Assembly (NCBI GenBank): GCA_020639115.1
Contig: JACKHG010000002.1
Coordinates: 372,001 to 436,000, forward strand
Length of the DNA stretch: 64,000 nt
From: Phycisphaerales bacterium
GTDB lineage: Bacteria; Planctomycetota; Phycisphaerae; UBA1845
Direction of reading: 5' to 3'
The number at the start of each line of letters is the position of its first letter. The first letter of the stretch is position 1. The notes below the pieces were generated by a model. The model saw only the letters and a list, made by a program, of their open reading frames with translations, did not search any database and was not told the origin of the DNA. The position numbers and the translations under genes are program-made. Below, piece after piece: positions 39,645 to 48,760 of this stretch.

Positions 39645-41360
39645 ATGACCACACAACTGCTGCGCTCAACCGTCGACACGACTGCGGCGTTGCTGGAACG
39701 CACGCACTGGCTCTGCGCGAGGTTCCGCAAGCAGGCCCGCCTGCGCATCCTCTGCTACCATGGCGTGTGCGCGGATGAAGACGCGGATCAGCCGTGGGTG
39801 CCATCCTACTTCGTGGCGGCGAGCCGATTCGCCGAGCAGATGAAGCTGCTCCAACGCTACGGGCCCGTCGTGTTTCTGCCGGAATTCCTGCAGCGGGCGG
39901 AGCTGGTCGGCGAAGCCTGCACAGCCGTGACTTTCGACGATGTCGCCGCGTGCACGTATCGGCACGCGTTACCGGTGCTCGAGCGCCTGGGCATCCGGGC
40001 GAGCTTCTTCGTGTCCACGAGCTATGCCCGCACCGGCCGCCTCTTCGTCGCCGACGTACTGAACCTGATCGGATGGGATCCGGAGCTGGTGTCGGTCGGT
40101 GTGCGCAGGTCGCTGGCCTCGCTGCTGCGCGACCCGGTCCGCCACAAGCGGATGCCGCTGGGCACGCAACAGACGCTGCTGGCGGAGGCGGAAGCGATGG
40201 TGCGGGAATCTGCGGATCCGCACGTGGTGGACGCCCTGCGCTGCATGAACTGGGATGAGGTGCGGACAATCGACCGCGCGGGCCATGAGATCGGCGGCCA
40301 CACCGCGGATCACGCGATCCTCGGATGGCAGGAGGATCGGGTGCGGCGGGCGCAGATTCTGCGCTGCGCTGAGGACATCCGCACCGAACTCGGGCGGGCG
40401 CCCATCGGCTTTGCCTATCCCAACGGCGGACCGGGCGACTTCGCCGATTGCGACGTCCGGGTGCTGAGGGAATGCGGCTTTCGGTACGCTGTCAGCACGC
40501 AACCGGGGCCTATCGAGTCGAATTCCGATCGATTCGCGCTGCCGCGCTGCGGCGTGGGCATCGCGCATCATCCGGCGATGCTGGCGCTGGAATTGACGGG
40601 GACGCTGGACGCCCGACGCTCCACGCAGGCGGGCTGGGACAGCGCCTCTGCCGAGGTCTCGCCCGCCGACGAGCCGGCTGCGGAAGCGGTGACGCGGGAG
40701 CCGGCGAGCATGCGGCCGGAGGAGTACGCCGTGCTCGATCGTCTGCTGCAGGACGCTCAGCCGCGCCACACCCTCGAGATCGGGATGGCCACGGGCGGCA
40801 GCAGCGCACGCATCTGCGCGTACCTCGCGGCCCACGGGGGCGGGCAGCACGTCGCGATCGATCCATTTCAGTTTGCAGACGATGCCTGGGCGGGTCGCGG
40901 CGTGGCGCGGGTGCAGCGTGCGGGGCTCGCGCAGTACCTGGAGGTGATCGCGGAGCCCGACTACCTGGCGCTGCCGGCGCTGGTGAAGTCCGGTCGCCGC
41001 TTCGACTTCATTCTGATCGACGGGTGGCACTCGTTCGACTACACGTTCGTGGACCTGTTCTACGCCGATGTGCTGCTGAATTCGGGGGGGACGCTGGCGA
41101 TCCACGACACCAACTGGCCGGCGGTCTATCGGGCCTGCCGCTTCCTGGAAACCCACAAGGCCTACGACCGCATCGGTCCGCCCATTTCCGTGTCGCTTCC
41201 CTCGATCATGGCGCGCGGACTGCGCCGCATTCGACAAATCATGGGTGGTCCTGCCGCGTGGCATGCAGCCCGGCAGCGGCGCACGGAGTGGTACGCGCTT
41301 GGGGCGTACCGCAAGCGTGCCGACGCGCAGGTGCCCAACGATTTCTACGCCAGATTCTGA
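39645..41360 (+). CDS. polysaccharide deacetylase-methyltransferase fusion
   Basis: A 571-residue two-domain protein. Residues about 30-310 form a NodB-type polysaccharide deacetylase: ILCYHGV, TFDDV (usual TFDDG, so the catalytic/metal Asp pair is kept), and the metal histidines in GGHTADHAIL. A linker (about 325-355) leads to a class I methyltransferase (about 360-530) of the Methyltransf_24 type, with TLEIGMATGGSSARI, FDFILIDGWHSFDYTFVDL and LAIHDTNWP. One chain could deacetylate and methylate the same glycan. The 3' end overlaps the convergent ATP-grasp gene by 16 bases. Confidence 0.85.
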   Translation: MTTQLLRSTVDTTAALLERTHWLCARFRKQARLRILCYHGVCADEDADQPWVPSYFVAASRFAEQMKLLQRYGPVVFLPEFLQRAELVGEACTAVTFDDVAACTYRHALPVLERLGIRASFFVSTSYARTGRLFVADVLNLIGWDPELVSVGVRRSLASLLRDPVRHKRMPLGTQQTLLAEAEAMVRESADPHVVDALRCMNWDEVRTIDRAGHEIGGHTADHAILGWQEDRVRRAQILRCAEDIRTELGRAPIGFAYPNGGPGDFADCDVRVLRECGFRYAVSTQPGPIESNSDRFALPRCGVGIAHHPAMLALELTGTLDARRSTQAGWDSASAEVSPADEPAAEAVTREPASMRPEEYAVLDRLLQDAQPRHTLEIGMATGGSSARICAYLAAHGGGQHVAIDPFQFADDAWAGRGVARVQRAGLAQYLEVIAEPDYLALPALVKSGRRFDFILIDGWHSFDYTFVDLFYADVLLNSGGTLAIHDTNWPAVYRACRFLETHKAYDRIGPPISVSLPSIMARGLRRIRQIMGGPAAWHAARQRRTEWYALGAYRKRADAQVPNDFYARF

Positions 41361-42628
41361 GCCGTCGGCCCGAGCAGTTCCGGTTTGGGGGCGGGTGCTT
41401 GCGTTCGGCCGTAGCGGAGGCGGTTTGCGGCGCCGCGGACCTGGCGCGCGAGGTTGATCCAGAACAGGTGGCGGTCGCCGGGAAAACTGAGGTCGGCGTG
41501 CATCCGCGGATCGAAGCACAGCGCGACGCATGCGGCTGCTGTCTGCGCCTTGCGCCGGAGCGACACGCCGCGGTCCTTCCACATCGACCACACGTGCTGC
41601 AATTCCCGGGGAAACGTGTGCCGGCAGCGCACGCGCAGCGGCCAGTCGGCCCGCGCTTCCGGCGGCCGGCCCAGATGGGCGTCGATGAGTGACGTTGGAA
41701 AATCCACTCCGGCGTGCAGGGCGAGGTGAAGCGAGCCCCAAAAGCGGCCGTTCATCTCGACGAGCGCAAACGCGTCGGTCGCGGCGTCCCAGCGGTATTC
41801 GAGCATCGCCACGCCCTGCCACTCGAGGGCGCGGAGTTTGGCCAGAGCATCAGCGCGGATGCCTTCATGGCGCCAGCTCTCGCGCAGCGACGATACGCCC
41901 CCCGTGTACGGCACTTCGTGCAGGCGGCGATGCATGAATTCCGCGAGCACGCGGCCCTCGTGCACGAGGAAGAAGGCGCCCACGCCACATCCCGGCGCGT
42001 AGCCCTGCAGCGTCATGTGTGCGTAACGCCGCCGGAACTCGTCCAGTTGGCCAACGACGTCATCTGGCGTAGCCAACGGAACGGTCCGGTCGGGCGCCGT
42101 TGCATCACCATGAATTGCGTCCGCCTTGGCAAACACTGGAAAGCCCAGACCGGCCAGTTCGCCGCTGGTGGGCGCCGGATCGGTCGCACCGAGCAGCCGG
42201 AGCGGCGGCAGGTGGTCCGTGGCCGGCGGTCCGGAACGTCGTAGCGCCGAGAACAGGGCGTATTTGCTCAGGCCGCAGTCCACAATGTCACGCTCGCGGC
42301 TGAACGGGAGTCGTGAGTTGAATTCGTCCCAGACCGGCCGCAACGCGACCAGCACGGCGTGCCCGGGGACGATCACGTCGACCGCATGAGCTTCGAGCGT
42401 TCGTCGGAGCCAGGGAAGAAAGTCAGGATGGGTGGTCGCGGGCCGAACGTGCGCTGCGTTCGCGTAGTTTGAACGCAGTCCCAGGGCACCTGCACGGTCG
42501 GCTGCCGCCACCATACGGTAGCCTGCGCGACCGAGCGCGCGGATCACGCCGATTCCCGCCAGTGTCTCCGCATCGGTGACGAGCACGGTGTGCCGGCTGC
42601 GCCAGTTGTCGCGTCGCCTACGCAACAC
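41345..42628 (-). CDS. ATP-grasp enzyme
   Basis: A 427-residue ATP-grasp-fold ligase of the carbamoyl-phosphate-synthase-like type. The N-terminal pre-grasp domain starts VLVTDAETLAGIGVIRALGR. The ATP-binding part has FPVFAKADAI and the C-terminal metal/ATP motif LVEMNGRFWGSLHLAL. The substrate is unknown; related genes in polysaccharide loci join amino acids or modify sugars. The GTG at 42628 has GGAGG 6 bases upstream and overlaps the phosphatase stop by 11 bases, which fixes the start. Confidence 0.85.
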   Translation of the reverse strand: MLRRRRDNWRSRHTVLVTDAETLAGIGVIRALGRAGYRMVAAADRAGALGLRSNYANAAHVRPATTHPDFLPWLRRTLEAHAVDVIVPGHAVLVALRPVWDEFNSRLPFSRERDIVDCGLSKYALFSALRRSGPPATDHLPPLRLLGATDPAPTSGELAGLGFPVFAKADAIHGDATAPDRTVPLATPDDVVGQLDEFRRRYAHMTLQGYAPGCGVGAFFLVHEGRVLAEFMHRRLHEVPYTGGVSSLRESWRHEGIRADALAKLRALEWQGVAMLEYRWDAATDAFALVEMNGRFWGSLHLALHAGVDFPTSLIDAHLGRPPEARADWPLRVRCRHTFPRELQHVWSMWKDRGVSLRRKAQTAAACVALCFDPRMHADLSFPGDRHLFWINLARQVRGAANRLRYGRTQAPAPKPELLGPTAQNLA

Positions 42629-43235
42629 GTCGCGCCTCCGTGTAGGCTGCCGCCAGTCCGGCGATTCCCGAATCGATGAGCATGAAGCAGCGGTTGAAGT
42701 ACGCCTCGCACAGGCCATAGGGATCGGTGAGGCAGGGTCGCCGGGGCGTGCTCCAGAGTCCCAGCAGCGTCGCCTGGGCACCGGCGTTGCGGATGATTTT
42801 TCTCAACGGTTGCAGGTGAGCGGGTTCCATGGCGACCAGCAGATCGCCGGTGTTGACGCGGATCTGTTGGATGTCGCGGGGCACGTGCTGATGGAGATCC
42901 AGGCCGCGGCTGCGGGCGATCATCGCCGCCATCGGATCGATCGCGACGTTGTCGCCGATGTGCAGTCCGCAGGAGAAGGCGCGGAGGCCGGCGACGCGGG
43001 CGCGGCGTGCGGCGTAGGGGCTGCGGCAGATGTTTCCGCGGCACACGAAGATGAACTGCTGCACGCGGCTCCAGTCGATCCTGCGCTCGCGGCGGAAGGC
43101 GCCGCAGCGCAAGGCGAGGCTGAATATGTGGTGTTGCAGGCGTCCGCGGCGCGTGCCGAATTCGGCGGCGCATGGCTCAACCGCCGGTGCCTCGACCAGC
43201 GCGGTCGGATCCGTGGATTCGGTCAGGACAGACAT
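42618..43235 (-). CDS. low-molecular-weight protein-tyrosine phosphatase (Wzb-like)
   Basis: A 205-residue phosphatase with the P-loop FVCRGNICRSP (C-x5-R) and the general-acid region TDPYGLCEAYF. It has about 55 extra N-terminal residues. In polysaccharide loci such enzymes dephosphorylate a tyrosine autokinase; none is in this window, and the Wzz protein lacks one. ATG 43235 overlaps the upstream glycosyltransferase gene by 13 bases and has GAGG upstream, so the four minus-strand genes from 45625 to 41345 appear to form one operon. Confidence 0.9.
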   Translation of the reverse strand: MSVLTESTDPTALVEAPAVEPCAAEFGTRRGRLQHHIFSLALRCGAFRRERRIDWSRVQQFIFVCRGNICRSPYAARRARVAGLRAFSCGLHIGDNVAIDPMAAMIARSRGLDLHQHVPRDIQQIRVNTGDLLVAMEPAHLQPLRKIIRNAGAQATLLGLWSTPRRPCLTDPYGLCEAYFNRCFMLIDSGIAGLAAAYTEARRVA

Positions 43236-44449
43236 CGCGAGACCTCGACGGGATCGTCCGGGGCGACACCCAGCGGCGTGTCGGGCAGCAAGGACCTGTA
43301 GAAACGGGCGTACCCTGCGACCGCCTGCTCGAACGGATAGTCGGTTTCGACGCGTCGGCGTGCCGCGGTTCCCAGGGTTTCCCTGAGCGCGGCGTCCTGG
43401 AGGACGCGCTGCATCGCGGCGGCCAGGGCCTCCGCGTCGTTGGGGGGAACCAGCAGGTCGACGGCGGCGATCCGCTGGAACATGCGGCGATGGTCGGCGA
43501 CGTCCGTGGCCACGCAGGCCCGGCCGCACGACATGGCTTCAAGCAGGGCGTTGCTCATGCCCTCGGAGAGCGAGGGGCACACGTACAGGTCGAGCGCCGC
43601 CAGCAGTTCAGCCGGATTCGCCAGATCGCCTAGAAAGTGAACGCGCTCGGCGATTCCCAATGAACCTGCCTGCGCCTCCAACTCGTCGCGCAGGGGGCCG
43701 AAGCCGGCGAGCAGCAGGCGCGCATACGGAACGGCCTGCAGCAAACGGCTCATGGCGTCGATCAGCACCCGGTGGCCTTTGACCGGGGAGAACAGGTTCC
43801 CGACGGTGCCGATCGCGAGTTCGTCGGGGCCGACGCCGAGGCGGCCGCGCGCCGAACGCTGCTGCTGCGGTGTCGGCGGCCGGAACCGGTAGGGATCCAC
43901 CCCATTGCCCAGCACGTGAATGGCCTCGGGGTGGCAGCCGAGGTCATCGACCAACTGGGCCTTGCCGGCGTGCGAAACGGTCGTGAAGGTGTGCCGCAGT
44001 GAGCCCAGCGCCCGCAACCGGCGGCGCAGGCTCACGTCGAACTGGGCCTGCGCCTGCAGGCCGTGAAATCCCAGCGCGAGCCGGGGGCGGCGCGCGACGC
44101 GGCCCGCCAGCAGGGTATCGGTCCAGGTTCCCGGGTTGCGGGCGTGCACGACCCCAGCCCCCTCCTGGCGGATGATCCGCGCGAGCCGCAGAAACCCGGT
44201 GGGCGAGCGGTCCGGCAGGTTCAACGCGTGAACGGTGATGCGGCGATCGAGCTGCTCGGCGCGGGCGCCCGCGGCGCGCAACGTGCACACGACGTGACGC
44301 ATGCCGTGGCCGGCCAGGCGGTTGAGCAACTGGCAGAGGAAGCGCTCCGTCCCCCCGTGCTCCAGCGTGTGGACCACGTGCAGAATGACGGGGTCGGATG
44401 CGGCGTTGCCACCGTCCGATTCAAGCCTGCGGGACTGCAATTCGCCCAT
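43223..44449 (-). CDS. glycosyltransferase family 4
   Basis: A 408-residue GT-B-fold enzyme that adds a sugar to a lipid-linked glycan on the cytoplasmic side. The N-terminal part has VVHTLEHGGTERFL. The C-terminal nucleotide-sugar domain has IGTVGNLFSPVKGHRVLIDA, LLLAGFGPLRDEL and the EGMSNALLEAMSCG motif (E-x7-E). It overlaps the phosphatase gene downstream and follows the APH-like kinase gene. Confidence 0.92.
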   Translation of the reverse strand: MGELQSRRLESDGGNAASDPVILHVVHTLEHGGTERFLCQLLNRLAGHGMRHVVCTLRAAGARAEQLDRRITVHALNLPDRSPTGFLRLARIIRQEGAGVVHARNPGTWTDTLLAGRVARRPRLALGFHGLQAQAQFDVSLRRRLRALGSLRHTFTTVSHAGKAQLVDDLGCHPEAIHVLGNGVDPYRFRPPTPQQQRSARGRLGVGPDELAIGTVGNLFSPVKGHRVLIDAMSRLLQAVPYARLLLAGFGPLRDELEAQAGSLGIAERVHFLGDLANPAELLAALDLYVCPSLSEGMSNALLEAMSCGRACVATDVADHRRMFQRIAAVDLLVPPNDAEALAAAMQRVLQDAALRETLGTAARRRVETDYPFEQAVAGYARFYRSLLPDTPLGVAPDDPVEVSRCLS

Positions 44450-44491
44450 AACCTTATATCGGCACGACGGCTGGGGACGCTGAGGGGGACA

Positions 44492-45625
44492 TTACCGGCC
44501 GCTCTCGTTTTCGAGTGCGCCGATGCAGGTCTTCGTGTCGATCAGGCGCGTCAGGGTCTGACCGCACCGTCGGCGCTCGAGCAGGTGACAGGCTGGGTGC
44601 CGCACCCGACGGGCGAGGAATCCCAGGCACATCGTCGTGGCGATCAGGTCGAGCATCACGGCGGTGGTGGGGTCGATACTGGCGGGGTAGTAGGTCCGGG
44701 CGAACGCGTCCCACACCCGTCCTGCTGACAATGTGTTCATCAGCCAGAGATTTCCGGCAAACGTCGCGACGTCGGTCAGGGGCCAGCTCACGCAGGGCGA
44801 CACCCACCAGTCGATGATCGAGAAATCACGATCGGTCACGAGCACGTTGCCGGGCTTGAAGTCGCCGTGCACGAAGCCGGCTGGCTGAGGGGCGGTGCTG
44901 GCCGCCAGGAGCGACTCGACGTCGAAGCGCTGCCGCCAACTCTGCGCCGCGGCGAATCCGAGCTGCTGCAACTCGTCCGCGGCAGCTTCGGCGGCTGAGA
45001 CGCGCAATTTCAGCAGGGCGTGTGCGTCCACCGTGAGTTGCCGGTCGTCGTTCAGCCGGACCGCGGAGCCGAGGCGCGCTTGCAACTCGGGGCTCGCGGG
45101 CGGTGTGGCGTGGGCGTAGGTGCGCATCCAGGCGGCGAGGCGCTGCACGACATCCAGCCGTTCGTCAGCGGCATCGAGCGGCAAGCCCGGCCGTTCCTCA
45201 ATGACGAGCACCCGATCGTCCGTCCAGCCCGCGAGCGTTTCGGGGATTGCTGCAGCCAGGGGGCTGTTCCAGCCGCGCCACCAGCGCTGATTGACCACGC
45301 TGGCCTCGATGGCGACGGGATCGGCCTGGGGGCACCATTTGATACGGACGGCTGCCGTGTGGTCGGCGGCGCGGACGAGCCCGCGGAGCATGCGGCCTCC
45401 CGCGCCGACGCGCAGGCGCCGGGGGATGCGGACATCCACGTTTGCGGCTGGAACCTGCCAGCGGTCGGCGAAGAGGTCGCGCAAGCGTTGCGCCCAGCGG
45501 GCGCGCAGGGTAGGTGTCACCTCGGCGGCGGCTGATGCGTCGCGGATCAATTGGACCGTGGCTTGCAGTACCGTCATGGTTGGTTCAAGACCGGTGCGTC
45601 GGTTTCCGATCGATTTATCGGACAT
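44492..45625 (-). CDS. APH/choline-kinase-like phosphotransferase
   Basis: A 377-residue protein with the small-molecule kinase fold. The catalytic loop is GFVHGDFKPGN (H-x-D-x4-N) and the metal loop IIDWWV. The N-lobe lysine may be in AAVRIKWC. In polysaccharide loci such kinases phosphorylate sugars or lipid carriers; resistance is unlikely. Three starts are possible (45640, 45625, 45577). I chose 45625, which follows AGGCGG at 5 bases. Confidence 0.8.
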   Translation of the reverse strand: MSDKSIGNRRTGLEPTMTVLQATVQLIRDASAAAEVTPTLRARWAQRLRDLFADRWQVPAANVDVRIPRRLRVGAGGRMLRGLVRAADHTAAVRIKWCPQADPVAIEASVVNQRWWRGWNSPLAAAIPETLAGWTDDRVLVIEERPGLPLDAADERLDVVQRLAAWMRTYAHATPPASPELQARLGSAVRLNDDRQLTVDAHALLKLRVSAAEAAADELQQLGFAAAQSWRQRFDVESLLAASTAPQPAGFVHGDFKPGNVLVTDRDFSIIDWWVSPCVSWPLTDVATFAGNLWLMNTLSAGRVWDAFARTYYPASIDPTTAVMLDLIATTMCLGFLARRVRHPACHLLERRRCGQTLTRLIDTKTCIGALENESGR

Positions 45626-45753
45626 GCCGGCCGCCTGCATGAGAATGGCAGGGCGTGATAACTCACGTCGGGTCGCGCAGGTGCCGAAGCGCAGTAGAGG
45701 CCCTTCAGGGGGCGGTTTTATAGGAATGCGCGGGGGGAACCGGTACCGACGCC

Positions 45754-47145
45754 ATGTGGCCGATCAAGACCTACCTGCTGGTATTCGGATTCGTGGGTGC
45801 TTGCGCCGTCTCGATGGTCTTTCCCATCGTGGGCATCTGCAACTACATGATGGTGTACCAGTGCAATCCGAACTGGTGGTGGTGGGGCAAGCCGCTCGAC
45901 GCGCTGGGTATCCGCTACTCGATGACGGCGGCGGTCTGTCTGATCGTGGGGATGCTGGTGAGTCCGTCGCGCGTGCCGCGGGCCCGCATGATTCTCGGCG
46001 ACTGGCTGATCCTGCTCATCGTCTTCACTGCCATCGTCTGCACGAGCGGCACGATCGGTACGGGCCACTCCCCGTACAGCCTGACGCTCATCGACAAGTC
46101 GGTGAAGATGGCCATTTTCCTCTATTGCTTCGTGCGCATGGGAGGATCGCGGCGCAACTTCAAGACCATCATGTGGGTGTTCGTGTTCGGCACGCTGATG
46201 CTGGGCAACGACGCGTACCACGCGAACGCGGACCAGTTCATCAACGGCCGGCTGAACTCCATCGGCGGCGTGGATTTCCGGGATTCCTCGGGATTGGGCG
46301 CGCACATGGCGGCGATGCTGCCGCTGCTGGGCGTGACTGTGCTGTGCACGCGGCGCTGGAAATGGAAGGTCATCCCGCTGCTGGCGGCGATCCTCGCGGT
46401 GAACACGATCGTGCAGTGCCGCACGCGCTCGGCGTTCGTGGGCATTGCCGCGGGGACGATCGTGGCGCTGTTCACGGCTCCGCGCGGTTGGCGGCGCAGC
46501 ATCTACGTGGCGATCATCCTGGCTTCGGTGGGCGCGTACCGCCTGACGGACACCGGCTTCTGGGAGCGCATGAAGACGGTGGTCATGCCCAGCGACTACA
46601 AGGAGGACGGAGCCATCCAGGCGCGGCTCGAACTGTGGAGCAATGCCTGGTTGATGTTCAAGGATCACCCGCTCGGGGTGGGCGTCGGGCAGTTCAAGTT
46701 CACCATCGAGAACTACGACACCGGCCAGGACCCGCATGCGTTCGACATGCCCCGGCGCGTCACGCACAACACGTACCTGTTGTGCGCGTCGGAGCTGGGT
46801 TTTCACGGATTTCTCGTCTTCGCTGCGATTCTGACGCTCAGCCTGCGCAAGATCCATCGCTGTGTGAAGCGGGCGCGGGACTCGGACGATCCCCGGGAAA
46901 TGAAGCTGCTTGCGTATGGTTGCCTGCTGTCGCTGGTGATGTACATGGCCGCGAGCGCTTTTACCGACCGGCTCTACACCGAATCGTTCTGGTGGGTGAT
47001 CGCGCTGCCCGCGCTGCTGGAGCGGGCCTTGCACGCCGAGGTTTGCGCGCGCTCGGCTGTCGTGGCGGAAGCGGAGCCAGCCGCGGATCGAAGCTTGGAC
47101 CCGTACCTGGGCGACGAGGACATTCCTGTGGGCATTTACGGTTAG
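45754..47145 (+). CDS. O-antigen ligase/polymerase-like membrane protein
   Basis: A 463-residue polytopic protein with about ten helices of the Wzy/WaaL/ExoQ group, which polymerises or ligates lipid-linked repeat units in the periplasm. Typical points are a middle region CRTRSAFVGIAAG, a large periplasmic loop with ARLELWSNAWLMFKDHPLGV, and the following GQFKFTIENY and THNTYL histidine motif. The acidic C-terminal tail ends DEDIPVGIYG. It is the only polymerase candidate in the locus. Confidence 0.85.
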   Translation: MWPIKTYLLVFGFVGACAVSMVFPIVGICNYMMVYQCNPNWWWWGKPLDALGIRYSMTAAVCLIVGMLVSPSRVPRARMILGDWLILLIVFTAIVCTSGTIGTGHSPYSLTLIDKSVKMAIFLYCFVRMGGSRRNFKTIMWVFVFGTLMLGNDAYHANADQFINGRLNSIGGVDFRDSSGLGAHMAAMLPLLGVTVLCTRRWKWKVIPLLAAILAVNTIVQCRTRSAFVGIAAGTIVALFTAPRGWRRSIYVAIILASVGAYRLTDTGFWERMKTVVMPSDYKEDGAIQARLELWSNAWLMFKDHPLGVGVGQFKFTIENYDTGQDPHAFDMPRRVTHNTYLLCASELGFHGFLVFAAILTLSLRKIHRCVKRARDSDDPREMKLLAYGCLLSLVMYMAASAFTDRLYTESFWWVIALPALLERALHAEVCARSAVVAEAEPAADRSLDPYLGDEDIPVGIYG

Positions 47146-47226
47146 GCGGAAATGCCGCGGTATTGTTGCGGTCTGGGCCTCTTTCGCGTCGAGCCGCGCG
47201 GCGAGGGTTGGGAATGAGGGCTGGGT

Positions 47227-48678
47227 ATGCTGTTCAATAGCTTTCAGTTCGCGGCATTCTTCGTTGCGATCTATGCGCTCTACTGCCTGACCCTGCGCCG
47301 CGTGCGCGTCCAAAACGTTCTCCTGCTGATCGCCAGCTATTTCTTCTACGGATGCTGGGACTGGCGGTTTCTTGCCCTGATCGCCCTGTCCACGGTCATC
47401 GATTACGTGGTGGGCGGCCTGCTGGATCGGCGCAGCGGAGAAGGAACCGGTGCTTACGCCTACGGTTCGCGGGCACGCCAGGTGCTGCTCGCGACATCGG
47501 TGGTCGCGAATCTGGGCATCCTTGGTGTTTTCAAGTACTACGACTTCTTTGCGGCTCAGGCGGGTACGCTGCTGGCGGGCATCGGCCTGCCCTGGGAACC
47601 ACGTTTCCTCCACGTCATTCTGCCCGTGGGCATCAGCTTCTACACGTTTCAGACGCTGAGCTACACGATCGACGTCTACCGCGACGAGATCCGCGCCTGC
47701 GGGAGCTTCGTGGACTTTGCGACGTTCGTGGCGTTCTTCCCCCAGCTCGTCGCCGGTCCGATCGTGCGTGCCCGCGATTTTCTCCCGCAGGTTCGCGCGC
47801 CCCGGCACCTGGACGCGGCGCAGTTCGGCGAGGGGGGCTACCTCGTTCTGTGGGGGCTCTTCAAGAAAGTCGTCATCGCCGGAAACCTCGCGACCCTGGT
47901 CGACGGCGTTTTCTCCGCCGCTCCGGGCGCGTACTCCGGCGGTGCGGTCGTGGTCGCGGTGTACGCGTTTGCGGTGCAGATTTACTGCGATTTCTCCGGC
48001 TATACCGACATCGCCCGCGGCTGCGCGAAAATGATGGGCTTCGAGCTGATGCTCAACTTCAACCTGCCGTACTTCGCGCGCAATCCGGCGGACTTCTGGC
48101 GCCGGTGGCACATCAGCCTGTCCACCTGGCTGCGCGACTACCTCTACATCCCGCTGGGTGGAAACCGCAAGGGGCCGCGGCGCACGCTGATCAATCTCGC
48201 GCTGACCATGCTGCTCGGCGGCCTGTGGCATGGCGCCGCGTGGACGTTCGTGCTCTGGGGCGCCTACCAGGGCGGCTTGCTGATCGTGCATCGCCTGGCG
48301 ATGCCTGCGCTGAACCGCTGGACGCAGTTCAAGTCCCAGCCGGTGCGGGCGGCGTGGAACGCGCTGGTCATCGTGGTGTTTTTCCAGTTCGTCTGCGTGG
48401 GCTGGTTGATCTTCCGCGCGGAATCCGTCGGTCAGATCGCGGACATGGCGGGGGCCGTCCTCGGCGGTGTCACGTTGGCGCACAGCGGCCTGCGCACGCT
48501 CGTGTTTTATGCCGCTCCGCTCGTCGTGCTGCAGTTGCTGCAGTACTTCCGCGACGATCTTGACGCGCTCTTGCGCTGGCCGGTGCTGGTGCGCGGTCCG
48601 GTGTACGCCGCGATGTTCTACGGGCTCGTGCTGTTCGGAGAAGGTTTTGACAAGCCTTTTATCTACTTCCAGTTCTAG
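47227..48678 (+). CDS. MBOAT-family O-acyltransferase 1 (AlgI-like)
   Basis: A 483-residue polytopic acyltransferase that passes acyl groups across the membrane to a polysaccharide. It opens MLFNSFQFAAFF as AlgI-like proteins do and has the FWRRWHISLSTWLRDYLYIP block. The active-site histidine is in GGLWHGAAWTFVLWG, and the tail ends FIYFQF. The next gene encodes an SGNH protein, the usual partner that finishes the transfer. Start ATG at 47227, 81 bases after the polymerase. Confidence 0.92.
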   Translation: MLFNSFQFAAFFVAIYALYCLTLRRVRVQNVLLLIASYFFYGCWDWRFLALIALSTVIDYVVGGLLDRRSGEGTGAYAYGSRARQVLLATSVVANLGILGVFKYYDFFAAQAGTLLAGIGLPWEPRFLHVILPVGISFYTFQTLSYTIDVYRDEIRACGSFVDFATFVAFFPQLVAGPIVRARDFLPQVRAPRHLDAAQFGEGGYLVLWGLFKKVVIAGNLATLVDGVFSAAPGAYSGGAVVVAVYAFAVQIYCDFSGYTDIARGCAKMMGFELMLNFNLPYFARNPADFWRRWHISLSTWLRDYLYIPLGGNRKGPRRTLINLALTMLLGGLWHGAAWTFVLWGAYQGGLLIVHRLAMPALNRWTQFKSQPVRAAWNALVIVVFFQFVCVGWLIFRAESVGQIADMAGAVLGGVTLAHSGLRTLVFYAAPLVVLQLLQYFRDDLDALLRWPVLVRGPVYAAMFYGLVLFGEGFDKPFIYFQF

Positions 48679-48760
48679 CGCTCCACCGCGTCCAGCGACC
48701 GCCCCGGCGGCTGCGCTGCCGGCGGCGCCGCGCGTCGGACGGTTGGCGCGGATTCTGCGC

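Noticed and set aside
44492..45625. Antibiotic-resistance phosphotransferase
   Set aside because: The kinase fold is shared, but the gene is embedded in a polysaccharide operon, so a sugar or carrier kinase is more likely.
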